A stretch of 64,000 nucleotides of DNA from Fumia xinanensis. GTDB lineage: Bacteria; Bacillota; Clostridia; Oscillospirales; Ruminococcaceae. A program made the translations under genes and the position numbers. The stretch lies in contig NZ_JACRSV010000004.1 in the NCBI RefSeq assembly GCF_014384905.1, positions 186,001-250,000 on the forward strand, written 5' to 3'. Position 1 is the first letter of the stretch; each line of letters starts with the position of its first letter. The notes under the pieces are model-generated. The model was not told the DNA's origin, searched no databases, and saw only the letters and a program-made list of their open reading frames with translations. Shown in pieces: positions 16,203-24,540 of the stretch.

Positions 16203-16973
16203 TTAACGCCCGGCCTGCGCGCCGGAGGTAAAATTTTGGAGCCGTCCCGCCGTCTCAGCGGTGAGAAGGTTCTGGTACTGGGGTTTAAGGGGCTTTTTAC
16301 ACTGGGTGACGGAACACATGGCCAGCACTTCCAGCGCGTCTAAGTAGCCCGATCCGATGGGGTAGTCCCGCTTGATGAGGGAGAGCTCGGTGCAGCCCAA
16401 GATGATGCACTCAGAGCCCATTTCCCGCAGTTCTTCAGACACTTCCCGGAAAAGTTCTGTCTCTACGGGAAGTCCAGCTTTGACATTGCCGTAAATGAGG
16501 TGCATGACCTTTTGCTGGCCCTCGTCGGAAGGGATAACCCAGCCTATCGACTTTTGATTCAGGGCGGCCTGAAAGAGATTGGTGGAAATCGTGCCTGTGG
16601 TCGCCATAATGCCGGCTTTTTGAATGCCGTGGGCTTTCAGGTAGGCGGCTGTTTCAGCGACAATGTTGATAATGGGAATGTCCACCGAACGGGAAAACTC
16701 GTCGTAAAAGTAGTGGGAGGTGATACAGGGGATGGCGATACAAGAGGCGCCGAAGTTTTGCAGCTCCTTTGCGTGCTGGATGATGGCCGGAAGGGGGCTT
16801 TCCTCACTTTTTCCGAGGATATAGGCCGTCCGGTCGGGGATGGCGGGACGGTTTAACACCGTCACCGGGAGATGCTCCTGGTCGGTTTTTACATCGGTCA
16901 TTTTAACGACCAGTTCTAAGAAATAGGCGGTGGCCATGGGACCCAGCCCGCCGATGACACCTAAATGTTTCAT
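16203..16973 (-). CDS. racD: Aspartate/glutamate racemase
   Basis: This 256-residue cofactor-independent amino-acid racemase begins with LGVIGGLGPMAT, typical of the aspartate racemase branch. The two catalytic cysteines are Cys83 (IAIPCITSHYF) and Cys194 (IILGCTELSL). The start overlaps the upstream ligase stop (ATGA), and the asparagine synthase begins 25 nt after its stop. Supply of D-aspartate for the neighbouring ATP-grasp ligase is the natural role, as for RacD of Lactococcus and the racemase linked to Asl of Enterococcus faecium. Specificity for aspartate is inferred from context and the N-terminal motif. Confidence 0.9.
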   Translation of the reverse strand: MKHLGVIGGLGPMATAYFLELVVKMTDVKTDQEHLPVTVLNRPAIPDRTAYILGKSEESPLPAIIQHAKELQNFGASCIAIPCITSHYFYDEFSRSVDIPIINIVAETAAYLKAHGIQKAGIMATTGTISTNLFQAALNQKSIGWVIPSDEGQQKVMHLIYGNVKAGLPVETELFREVSEELREMGSECIILGCTELSLIKRDYPIGSGYLDALEVLAMCSVTQCKKPLKPQYQNLLTAETAGRLQNFTSGAQAGR

Positions 16974-18211
16974 TCATGCAGTCCTTTGTTGCCGAAGTAT
17001 TTCCGGTATTTTTGGTAATAACTCATCTGATTTTTGGCAAAGTAGATTCGCCGTTTGATATTGCGGTCGGGGGCGTAGTAAAGAGAACGGCAGAATTTCT
17101 TTTCCCGGATCAGCTTTTTCGCCTCTTCTTTTACCTTGGGGTCTTTGACATACTGGAAGATGATTTTTTTCGGAATGATGGACCAAAGGACTTTGTTGCT
17201 TGCGATGACGCAGTCCATCGGCTTATTGTAAATCACGTCGTCCACCAGGAATTTTGCCAGGTTGTAACCGGCGGCGGTGACAAAAAAGCTGGACCGTCCC
17301 TGCCTGAGATTCATTTCAAAGAGCTTGTACTGGCCGTCCCGGGGATCGTATTTCATGTCGAAGTTGGAAAAACCGATGTAGCCGATGTCCTCTAAGAAGT
17401 TTTTCATCCGCTCCGACAGCTCTTTGTCCACACTGTTTATAATGGCGGCGTAACTGCCGATGCCTTCCGGGGAATGCTCCTCCAAAAGGGCGTTTCCGAG
17501 AGCGATGAGCTTGACCTTTTTGTCCTTGCCGGAATAGCAGTTCATCACCCGCATGTTGGAGTCGTCACCGGGGATGTATTCCTGCAAGATCAGGTGATCT
17601 TTGTAGGAGGAGCCATAGATGGCATTGAGGATTGCGTCAAACTCCTGCTTGCTCTCGGCGATGAAGACCTTCTTTTTGTGGGGGAACTTGCAGTTCCAGT
17701 AAGCCACGCTGTTGGAGGGCTTGATGATGACGGGAAAGTCAAAGGGGAGCTCCACCGTTTTGTAGTTTTCAAAGGTACAGGTGGTGGTTTTCGGGAAAGC
17801 GAAGCCGTGTTCGGTACAGACTTCGTAGAAACTCTCCTTGATGGAAAGGCGCATGAGCAATTCCTCGTCGATGCACTCAAAGCGGTAATAGGAGCGGAGC
17901 TTATCCTGATTGCGGACCAGAAGCTTGATATAATTATCGCCGCAGGGAACCAAAAGGAGGGTCTGCTCCTTGGGGTAGCGGGAGGCGAATTTAATGAGGG
18001 TGTCGCAGAAAACGGCATCGTCTTCGAGATTCGGCTCCACCACTTTCACCGAGACGATGCGGCTGTTGGAGGTGGCGCCCAGGAGCCCTTTGCCGATGGC
18101 GACGGAGGGAATTCCGTACGCTTCATGGAAGGAGCGAGCCATGCCGTATACGTTCACGTCGCTGCCGAGCAGGACGGGGATAAAATCTTGTGTCTGGCTG
18201 GAAGTTGACAT
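16970..18211 (-). CDS. D-aspartate ligase-like ATP-grasp protein
   Basis: This 413-residue ATP-grasp ligase begins with the segment FIPVLLGSDVNVYGMARSFH, which I recognise as closely similar to the N-terminus of the E. faecium D-aspartate ligase Asl. That enzyme attaches D-Asp through its beta-carboxylate to the side chain of the stem-peptide diamino acid. ATP-grasp features are visible: FPVIIKPSNS (about residues 157-166), LILQEYIPGDDSNMRV, and the metal-binding segment FSNFDMKYD…FEMNLRQGRSS. It is first in an operon with an aspartate racemase and an AsnH-type amidotransferase. The start is taken at 18211, matching the expected N-terminal length; 18223 is a possible alternative, although it abuts the AAAGGA site. 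Confidence 0.88.
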   Translation of the reverse strand: MSTSSQTQDFIPVLLGSDVNVYGMARSFHEAYGIPSVAIGKGLLGATSNSRIVSVKVVEPNLEDDAVFCDTLIKFASRYPKEQTLLLVPCGDNYIKLLVRNQDKLRSYYRFECIDEELLMRLSIKESFYEVCTEHGFAFPKTTTCTFENYKTVELPFDFPVIIKPSNSVAYWNCKFPHKKKVFIAESKQEFDAILNAIYGSSYKDHLILQEYIPGDDSNMRVMNCYSGKDKKVKLIALGNALLEEHSPEGIGSYAAIINSVDKELSERMKNFLEDIGYIGFSNFDMKYDPRDGQYKLFEMNLRQGRSSFFVTAAGYNLAKFLVDDVIYNKPMDCVIASNKVLWSIIPKKIIFQYVKDPKVKEEAKKLIREKKFCRSLYYAPDRNIKRRIYFAKNQMSYYQKYRKYFGNKGLHE

Positions 18212-18265
18212 ATTTGCAGCCATTCCTTTCCGATATTTTTGCAAATTTCTTTACATATATCGTTT

Positions 18266-18294
18266 ATTATACTATTATTATATGGAAAAAACAA
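18266..18294 (-). promoter_or_regulatory. Promoter of the D-Asp ligase operon
   Basis: On the minus strand TTGTTT (18294-18289), a 17-bp spacer and perfect TATAAT (18271-18266). The 5' leader is about 50 nt. Confidence 0.6.
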
Positions 18295-18349
18295 GATTTA
18301 TGGTTTTTGTTTCAAAAATTTTGCTGGGTGCAGAAATGGAGGGAGGACT

Positions 18350-18631
18350 TTGGGGAAAATTTTGTTTTTATACCTGCTGATTCTCAATACCATCGGATTT
18401 TTTATCTGCTGGTGGGACAAGCATTGCGCCAAAAAGGGAAAGTGGCGGGTGCCGGAACAGACGCTTATTTTTAACGCCCTCTGCGGCGGCGCACTGGGCT
18501 TTTATATTGGGATGCAGGTTTTTCGCCATAAGACGAGGCATCCCAAATTTACGGTGGGAATCCCTTTGATTCTGATTTTGTGGGTGGCGGCTATTGCAAT
18601 CATTCAGTGGAAAACAGGATGGTTGTTTTAG
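18350..18631 (+). CDS. DUF1294 small membrane protein
   Basis: This 93-residue protein has three hydrophobic segments (about residues 3-18, 35-55 and 68-88) and the DUF1294 signature: WWDKHCAKKGKWRVPEQTL, then a GGALGFYIGMQVFRHKTRHPKF region in two parts. The start is a TTG preceded by GGAGGGAGGA at good spacing; the in-frame ATG far upstream overlaps the divergent promoter and has no ribosome site. The function of the family is unknown. It is divergent from the D-Asp ligase operon, sharing about 140 bp of intergenic DNA. Confidence 0.8.
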   Translation: MGKILFLYLLILNTIGFFICWWDKHCAKKGKWRVPEQTLIFNALCGGALGFYIGMQVFRHKTRHPKFTVGIPLILILWVAAIAIIQWKTGWLF

Positions 18632-18664
18632 CGGCTGTTTCTTGATAATTTTCTCATTTGGACG

Positions 18665-19309
18665 TATAATAACCTCACAGGCAAACAGCAAAAGCTGTTT
18701 GTAAAGCGCCTAAAGGCGCTTTTGTCTTGCTAGCGCAAGACTAGTAAGAACGTTTTATCATCATCCGGTTCTGCTGGCGCAGAACTACGGCGGGTAAACC
18801 CGCCTACAAATTCCCAAAGGAATTTGCGGATGTGGTATAATAACCTCACAGGCAAACAGCAAAAGCTGTTTGTAAAGCGCCTAAAGGCGCTTTTGTCTTG
18901 CTAGCGCAAGATTAGTAAGAACGTTTTATCATCATCCGGTTCTGCTGGCGCAGAACTACGGCGGGTAAACCCGCCTACAAATTCCCAAAGGAATTTGCGG
19001 ATGTGGTATAATAACCTCACAGGCAAACAGCAAAAGCTGTTTGCAAAGCGCCTAAAGGCGCTTTTGTCTTGCTAGTGCAGGACTAGTGAGAACATTTTAT
19101 CATAAATCCCGGCCGCTGCACGGCCGCCAAAGCCGCTTCGCGTCTTTTTATCCGCTAAAGCGGAGGATTTATGGTATAATAACCTCACGGCGTAAGCCGA
19201 AGCCTTGTTTCACAAGCCTTCGGACGCCTGAGAGAACATTGTATCATAATTTGGGGCTAACGCCCCTGCGGCTGTGCCGCCCATTGTGCTGCGCACAATG
19301 AAATTATGG
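18665..19309 (+). repeat. Hairpin-module repeat array with repeated extended -10 boxes
   Basis: Two near-identical 171-bp units (18665-18835 and 18836-19006), a diverged 168-bp unit (19007-19174) and a 135-bp unit (19175-19309) each begin TATAATAACCTCAC and end in TGGTATAAT. Each 171-bp unit contains six short perfect hairpins with four-base loops: AAACAGC/GCTGTTT, AAGCGCC/GGCGCTT, TCTTGC/GCAAGA, GTTCTGC/GCAGAAC, GGCGGG/CCCGCC and AAATTCC/GGAATTT. The second half of each unit is bracketed by an inverted repeat whose sequence differs between units but stays complementary: CATAAATCC (19101) with GGATTTATG (19165), and CATAATTT (19245) with AAATTATG (19301). No coding region is present. The function is unknown. 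Confidence 0.85.
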
Positions 19310-19315
19310 TATAAT
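19302..19315 (+). promoter_or_regulatory. Extended -10 promoter of the M42 peptidase operon
   Basis: TATGGTATAAT (perfect TATAAT at 19310-19315 with TGG extension) ends the repeat array and lies about 80 nt before the first M42 gene. There is no good -35 box at 17 bp; TTGTGC at 19284-19289 is 20 bp away. Confidence 0.5.
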
Positions 19316-19395
19316 ATAAAGCAGTTGTCTATTCTGTGCTTTGGGCGCACTGCATATATAGGGTAGGTTTTGCCCACAGAGAAAGGATTGTGACC

Positions 19396-20439
19396 ATGGA
19401 ACTGAAAGAGAAGCTGAGAAAGCTTTGCGAAAGCTACGGCGTTTCCGGCGAAGAGGGAGAAACCGCCCAAGTTGCCGCTGAAATGCTTCGGGAATACACA
19501 AACGACGTCGTCATCGACGACTGTCACAACGTCATCGCCAATGTATACGACGCGGGGGAGAATGCCCCTCGGGTCATGCTGGACGCCCACCTGGACGAAA
19601 TCGGCATGGTGGTGACTTACATCACCGACGACGGATTTTTGAAGGTAGCTCCTTGCGGAGGGCTGGATATGCGGCTGCTCTTAGCCCAGGAAGTTGTGGT
19701 TCACGGCAGGGAGAAAATCACCGGTATCATCGGCTCCAAGCCCCCTCACCTGACAGCGGAGGACGAGCGGAAAAAGGTGCCGAAAATCGACGATATTTCC
19801 ATCGACACCGGATATTCCAAGGGACAATTGGAGGCAATCGTTTCGCTGGGAGATCGTGTGACGCTGAAAGGCGAGTTTGTGGAACTGAAAAACGGCCGGG
19901 TCAGTTCCAAATCGTTGGATGACAGGGCCTGTATTGCGTCGATTCTTCATGGGCTGGAGCTTTTGAAGGGGAAGAAATTGGGCTGTTCTTTAACAGTGGT
20001 ATTCTCCTCTCAGGAGGAAGTGGGGGGAACCGGAGCGGCTGTCGCTACTTATAAAGTAAATCCCGACGCCGCCATCGTCGTGGACGTGAGCTTTGCCCAC
20101 ACTGTAGACGCCGACGAGAAAAAATGCGGCAAAATGGGGAAAGGCCCCATGATCGGCATTGCGCCGTCCCTGAATCGGGGGATGGGCGACGAGATGATCG
20201 CTTTGTCCAAAGAAAAAGGCTATCCTTATCAGATAGAAGTGATTCAGGGGCGTACCACTGGTACCAACGCTGACGAAGTGACGATTACTCGGGGCGGGGT
20301 GCGGACTGAGGTGGTTTCGGTGCCGCTGCGGTATATGCACACCCCTGTCGAAGTGGTGGAGTTATCCGATGTGGAGGCGGTGGGCGCGCTCATCGCCGAC
20401 TATCTTCTAAGCCACGACTGGTCGGAAAGGGGGAAATAG
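19396..20439 (+). CDS. M42-family metallo-aminopeptidase (first copy)
   Basis: This 347-residue cytoplasmic dinuclear-metal aminopeptidase is of the glutamyl/deblocking aminopeptidase type. Metal ligands and catalytic residues are visible: His in MLDAHLDEIG (about residue 63), bridging Asp in SLDDRACI (about 179), the Glu pair in SSQEEVGGTGA (about 211), Asp in VVDVSFAHT and His in RYMHTPVEVV near the C-terminus. The ATG at 19396 follows GAAAGGA and starts the conserved KEKLRKLCESYGVSG segment; an upstream start would add a non-homologous leader. It is followed after 3 nt by a second M42 gene. The likely role is peptide turnover, perhaps as mixed complexes with the neighbour. Confidence 0.92.
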   Translation: MELKEKLRKLCESYGVSGEEGETAQVAAEMLREYTNDVVIDDCHNVIANVYDAGENAPRVMLDAHLDEIGMVVTYITDDGFLKVAPCGGLDMRLLLAQEVVVHGREKITGIIGSKPPHLTAEDERKKVPKIDDISIDTGYSKGQLEAIVSLGDRVTLKGEFVELKNGRVSSKSLDDRACIASILHGLELLKGKKLGCSLTVVFSSQEEVGGTGAAVATYKVNPDAAIVVDVSFAHTVDADEKKCGKMGKGPMIGIAPSLNRGMGDEMIALSKEKGYPYQIEVIQGRTTGTNADEVTITRGGVRTEVVSVPLRYMHTPVEVVELSDVEAVGALIADYLLSHDWSERGK

Positions 20440-20442
20440 CCG

Positions 20443-21462
20443 ATGTTTGATAAAACCTTAGAAAAGCTCTGCAACGCAAACGGCATTGCAGGAGCGGAAG
20501 GCACCGTCGCCGAGATGATCATTGACGAAATCAAGGACCACTGCAACTATCAGATCGACAATCTGGGAAACATCCTCGCCTTTAAAAAGGGGAAGGAAAC
20601 GCCCCGGAAAAAAATCATGCTGGCGGCTCACATGGACGAAGTGGGATTTATCGTGACGGGGTATACCTCAGACGGCAACCTCAGCTTCGCCAAAGTAGGC
20701 GGCGTGGACGATCGAGTGATTATCGGGCGGCAGGTTCTGGTGGGGCCGGAGAAAATCCCCGGCGTCATCGGGACAAAGCCCATCCATCTTCAGTCAGCGG
20801 AGGAGCGGCAAACCGTTGTCGATTCGGAAAGGCTCTATGTAGACTTGGGTTGTTCCAGCAAAGAAGAGGCGGAGAGCCTTGTAAAGCTTGGAGAACAGAT
20901 TTGTTTTAAAGGGGATTTTGGAACGTTTGGCGACGGGTGTTTGAAGGGCAAGGCCATCGACGACCGGCTGGGCTGCGCCATCCTTATTGACCTTATCCAG
21001 AGGGAACTTCCCTTTGACACCCATTTTGCCTTCTGTGTGCAGGAGGAAATCGGCACCCGGGGTTCTAAAGTGGCCGCCTATACCATTGCACCGGACGTTG
21101 CGGTGGTGCTGGAGGCGACTACTGCGGCGGATCTTCCTGGAGTGGAAGGGGAGCAGGCGGTCTGCCGTCTGGGGAAAGGGGCAGTTGTCGGATTTATGGA
21201 CAGCGCCACCATCTATCCCCGGGATTTATACGAGCTCTGCCACAAACTGGGGGCGGAACGAGGGATTCCCGTGCAGACCAAAACCAAAGTGGCGGGCGGA
21301 AACGACGCGGGGGCAATTCATCGCTCCCGCGGTGGAGTCAAGACCATCGCTATATCGGCTCCCTGCCGGTATATCCATTCTCCCTACTGCGTGGTGAAAA
21401 AAAGCGATGTCGAGGCGGTGAAGGGGCTTTGCTGGGAGCTTTTACAGGAGATCGGTAAATAA
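20443..21462 (+). CDS. M42-family metallo-aminopeptidase (second copy)
   Basis: This 339-residue paralogue of the preceding gene begins with the same layout (LEKLCNANGIAGAEG). Metal-site motifs are MLAAHMDEVG, AIDDRLGC, VQEEIGTRGS, VLEATTAADLPG and RYIHSPYCVV. M42 enzymes assemble into dodecameric TET particles, and organisms with two or three adjacent paralogues often make particles with different specificities. It is separated from the first copy by 3 nt and from the next gene by 25 nt, so the three are probably one transcript. Confidence 0.92.
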   Translation: MFDKTLEKLCNANGIAGAEGTVAEMIIDEIKDHCNYQIDNLGNILAFKKGKETPRKKIMLAAHMDEVGFIVTGYTSDGNLSFAKVGGVDDRVIIGRQVLVGPEKIPGVIGTKPIHLQSAEERQTVVDSERLYVDLGCSSKEEAESLVKLGEQICFKGDFGTFGDGCLKGKAIDDRLGCAILIDLIQRELPFDTHFAFCVQEEIGTRGSKVAAYTIAPDVAVVLEATTAADLPGVEGEQAVCRLGKGAVVGFMDSATIYPRDLYELCHKLGAERGIPVQTKTKVAGGNDAGAIHRSRGGVKTIAISAPCRYIHSPYCVVKKSDVEAVKGLCWELLQEIGK

Positions 21463-21487
21463 AATCAGGACAGAAAAGAGAAGAAAA

Positions 21488-22753
21488 ATGACGGAATTTT
21501 TTCAGATAGACCCGAGAATCGAAGAATTGGCTCAAAAGAGCGAAGCCCTTTGCAAAGAGGCCTTTGCGCGGATCGATGATGTGGCGGCTCACAACGAGGC
21601 GAAGGTGTTAAAAGCTTTCGCTGACAACCGGATTTCCGCCGCCCATTTGGTGGGAACCACCGGCTACGGTTACGACGATATGGGAAGGGATGCTCTGGAC
21701 AGGGTGTTCGCCCAGGCAATGGGGGCGGAGGACGCCTTGGTGCGTCACACCTTCGTTTCCGGCACCCATGCCTTGACAGTGGCGCTCTTTGGCGTACTGA
21801 GGACGGGCGACACCATGGTGGCGGTCACCGGCAGTCCCTACGACACGCTGGAAGAAGTCATTGGCATACGCGGGGAGGGAAACGGCTCCCTCAAGGATTA
21901 TGGCATCCAGTATAAACAGGTGGATTTGCTGGAGTCCGGCGAACCGGACATTCCCGCTATCAAAGAGGCGGTGAAAGGGGCGAAGCTGGCCCATATTCAG
22001 CGTTCCCGGGGGTACTCCTTTCGGCCTTCCCTGACTGTGGAGAAAATCGGGGAGATGGTGAGGGCTATCAAGGAAGTCAGCCCCGATACCATCGTATTTG
22101 TTGACAACTGTTACGGTGAATTTGTGGAAAAGTTAGAGCCTACCGACGTGGGGGCTGACCTCATCGTCGGCTCCCTCATCAAAAACGCCGGCGGCGGCAT
22201 TGCCGAGACCGGCGGGTACATCGCGGGGCGGGCCGATCTCATTGAGCAATGCTCCTACCGCCTCACTTCTCCGGGAATAGGACGGGAGGCGGGTTGCAGC
22301 CTGAACCAGAATCGGAGCCTCTATATGGGGCTGTTTTACGCTCCGTCAGTGGTGGCAAACGCCGTCAAGGTGTCCTGTTTTGCATCTGCGTTGCTTCAGG
22401 AGCTGGGATTTCAGGTTTACCCTCAATATGATGAGTACCGCACTGACATCATTGCGGCGGTAGCTTTAGGGGATGCGGAGAAAATGATCGCTTTCTGTCA
22501 GGGAATTCAGAAAGGCTCTCCCATCGACGCCTATGTGACGCCGGAGCCCTGGGCAATGCCCGGCTACGATTCCGAGGTCATCATGGCGGCGGGGGCGTTT
22601 ACCATGGGCGCTTCTATCGAGTTGTCGGCGGACGGCCCGCTGAGGGAACCCTATGCTGTCTGGCTGCAGGGCGGGCTTACATACAACACTGGAAAAATTG
22701 GGGTGCTGCTGGCGGCCCAGTCGATGCTGGAAAAGGGCTTGATACTCCAATAA
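21488..22753 (+). CDS. PLP-dependent methionine gamma-lyase-family (YnbB/'aluminium resistance') protein
   Basis: This 421-residue fold-type I PLP enzyme has LVGTTGYGYDDMGRDALD (about residues 55-72), then VRHTFVSGTHAL, VTGSPYDTLEEVIGIRG and the probable PLP-lysine motif LIVGSLIKNAGGG (about 224-236). This pattern belongs to the clostridial and Bacillus YnbB family, annotated either as methionine gamma-lyase family or aluminium resistance protein; the true substrate has not been settled. It lies at the end of an apparent operon with two aminopeptidases, consistent with amino-acid catabolism. A terminator follows. Confidence 0.85.
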   Translation: MTEFFQIDPRIEELAQKSEALCKEAFARIDDVAAHNEAKVLKAFADNRISAAHLVGTTGYGYDDMGRDALDRVFAQAMGAEDALVRHTFVSGTHALTVALFGVLRTGDTMVAVTGSPYDTLEEVIGIRGEGNGSLKDYGIQYKQVDLLESGEPDIPAIKEAVKGAKLAHIQRSRGYSFRPSLTVEKIGEMVRAIKEVSPDTIVFVDNCYGEFVEKLEPTDVGADLIVGSLIKNAGGGIAETGGYIAGRADLIEQCSYRLTSPGIGREAGCSLNQNRSLYMGLFYAPSVVANAVKVSCFASALLQELGFQVYPQYDEYRTDIIAAVALGDAEKMIAFCQGIQKGSPIDAYVTPEPWAMPGYDSEVIMAAGAFTMGASIELSADGPLREPYAVWLQGGLTYNTGKIGVLLAAQSMLEKGLILQ

Positions 22754-22771
22754 TAGCAAAATCCACTAAAA

Positions 22772-22799
22772 ACGGAGAGGGAAGCCTCTCTGTTTTTTG
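22772..22799 (+). terminator. Terminator after the PLP lyase gene
   Basis: A 9-bp stem (22772-22780 with 22785-22793, one G-U) and GAAG loop are followed by TTTTTT. Confidence 0.85.
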
Positions 22800-22821
22800 T
22801 GTCCGGAAAAGATGGCAAACC

Positions 22822-22850
22822 TTGCCAAAGCGGGGATTTCATGGTATGAT
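22822..22850 (+). promoter_or_regulatory. asnA promoter
   Basis: TTGCCA (22822-22827), 17-bp spacer, extended -10 TGGTATGAT (TATGAT at 22845-22850). Confidence 0.65.
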
Positions 22851-22904
22851 TAATAAATGTAAAAATGGGCGGAGAATTGCCAATTACCGAGAGGAGAGAA
22901 CCCT

Positions 22905-23918
22905 ATGGCCGCAAAAAATCTGATATTTCCGAAACACTACTCTCCGGAACTGAATATCATGCAGACGGAGATTGCCATCAAGTTGGTAAAAGACACTTTT
23001 GAAAGGGAACTTTCCAATCACCTGAATTTGACGCGGGTTTCAGCGCCGCTGTTCGTCACTGGAAAAAGCGGGCTCAACGACAACTTAAACGGTGTGGAGC
23101 GGCCGGTGGCTTTTGATATTTCCGATATCGGCGAGGATGTGGAGATCGTTCATTCCCTGGCTAAGTGGAAGCGCTTGGCGTTAAAGCGGTACGGCTTTGA
23201 ACCGGGAGCGGGCCTCTACACCGACATGAACGCCATCCGCCGGGACGAGGAGCTCGACAACCTCCACTCGGTCTACGTCGACCAGTGGGATTGGGAAAAA
23301 ATCATCACACCGGAGACGAGAAATGTTAAAACCTTGCAGCGGACGGTAAAGCAGATCGTTCAGGCTTTGAAGATTACCGAAAACAAGCTGCATAAATATT
23401 TCCCTCAGATGAAGAGCTTTATCGAAGAAAAGGTCACCTTCATCACCTCGGAGGAATTGCTTCAAAAATACCCCGGCCTTTCCCCGAAAGAGCGGGAAAA
23501 CGCCGTTTGTAAAGAGTTTGGCACCGTCTTTATCACCCAGATCGGCAAAAAACTGTCAAACGGGGAACGACACGACGGCCGTGCTCCCGATTACGACGAC
23601 TGGGAGTTGAACGGCGACCTACTCGTTTGGTATCCGGTGCTCGACCGGGCCATCGAGCTTTCCTCCATGGGAATCCGGGTGGATGTGGAGTCGTTGGAAC
23701 ATCAGCTCAAAGAAGCGGGCTGCGAGGATCGGAGAAACTTGGAGTTTCACAGAATGCTCCTAAACGGCGAACTGCCCTTGACTATGGGCGGCGGCATTGG
23801 CCAGTCACGCCTCTGTATGGTGCTGCTCCACAAAGCACATATCGGCGAGGTGCAGGCCTCCATCTGGGATCAGGAAATGATCGACGAATGTGCAAAACAC
23901 CAAATCATACTGCTTTGA
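22905..23918 (+). CDS. asnA: Aspartate-ammonia ligase
   Basis: This 337-residue class II synthetase-like enzyme makes asparagine from aspartate, ammonia and ATP. Recognisable AsnA segments are TRVSAPLFV near residue 42, GLNDNLNGVERPV, LHSVYVDQWDWE (about 123-134), the LSSMGIRVD region and the C-terminal GGGIGQSRLCMVLL. The length is standard. The start follows GAGAGGAG. It is followed closely by an acetyltransferase and a type III glutamine synthetase, so this may be a nitrogen-assimilation operon. Its presence frees the AsnB-type enzyme at 14.3 kb for a wall-specific role. Confidence 0.96.
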   Translation: MAAKNLIFPKHYSPELNIMQTEIAIKLVKDTFERELSNHLNLTRVSAPLFVTGKSGLNDNLNGVERPVAFDISDIGEDVEIVHSLAKWKRLALKRYGFEPGAGLYTDMNAIRRDEELDNLHSVYVDQWDWEKIITPETRNVKTLQRTVKQIVQALKITENKLHKYFPQMKSFIEEKVTFITSEELLQKYPGLSPKERENAVCKEFGTVFITQIGKKLSNGERHDGRAPDYDDWELNGDLLVWYPVLDRAIELSSMGIRVDVESLEHQLKEAGCEDRRNLEFHRMLLNGELPLTMGGGIGQSRLCMVLLHKAHIGEVQASIWDQEMIDECAKHQIILL

Positions 23919-23928
23919 GGAGAATCAT

Positions 23929-24492
23929 ATGACTGAGCGGGAAAAGATGCTTCAAGGGGAGCTTTACCGCCCCCTTGACCCGGAACTGGTGAAATTGCGA
24001 GCCAAGGCACGTGCTGTCTGTCGGGAACTGAACAACACGCCGGAAGACGACGAGGAAAAACGGGTCTCTCTCTTGAAAGAACTGTTCGGTTCCACCGGGG
24101 AGGACATCTGGGTGGAATCGGATTTCCGCTGCGACTACGGCTGCAACATTCACGTGGGGGAGAATTTTTACGCCAACTTCAACTGCGTGATTTTGGACGT
24201 GTGCGAGGTGCGCATCGGCAAAAACTGTATGCTGGCCCCATCGGTACACATTTTTACGGCCACCCATCCGCTGGACCCGGATGAGCGTAACAGCGGTAGG
24301 GAGCTTGGCAAACCTATTGTGATCGGCGACAACGTTTGGATCGGCGGAAACGCCACCATCAATCCCGGCGTCACCATCGGAGACAACGCGGTCATCGCGT
24401 CGGGTGCTGTGGTCGTCAAGGACGTGGCACCCAACACCGTGGTCGGAGGCAATCCGGCCCGGGTAATCAAAGAAATTTCTGTCAAGAAATAG
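23929..24492 (+). CDS. maa: Maltose/galactoside O-acetyltransferase family protein
   Basis: This 187-residue left-handed beta-helix acetyltransferase starts with the maltose-acetyltransferase N-cap (MTEREKMLQGELYRPLDPEL). Hexapeptide repeats follow (IGKNCMLAPSVHI, IGDNVWIGGNATI, IGDNAVIASGAVV), and HPLDPDERN includes the family's catalytic His region. It ends NPARVIKEI as usual. It transfers acetyl from acetyl-CoA to the 6-hydroxyl of sugars. The ATG at 23929 follows GAGGAG; an in-frame start inside asnA is rejected. Confidence 0.9.
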   Translation: MTEREKMLQGELYRPLDPELVKLRAKARAVCRELNNTPEDDEEKRVSLLKELFGSTGEDIWVESDFRCDYGCNIHVGENFYANFNCVILDVCEVRIGKNCMLAPSVHIFTATHPLDPDERNSGRELGKPIVIGDNVWIGGNATINPGVTIGDNAVIASGAVVVKDVAPNTVVGGNPARVIKEISVKK

Positions 24493-24540
24493 AACCCTCA
24501 AAAAAGTGGATGCCCTGCATCAAAAATATGGAGGAAAAAT

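Noticed and set aside
18239..18349. N-terminal extension of the DUF1294 protein from an upstream ATG
   Set aside because: It overlaps the divergent promoter, lacks a ribosome site and is not part of the family; the TTG at 18350 follows a strong site.
18665..19309. CRISPR array
   Set aside because: The repeats are 171 bp units made of internal hairpins with no unique spacers, and no cas gene is present.
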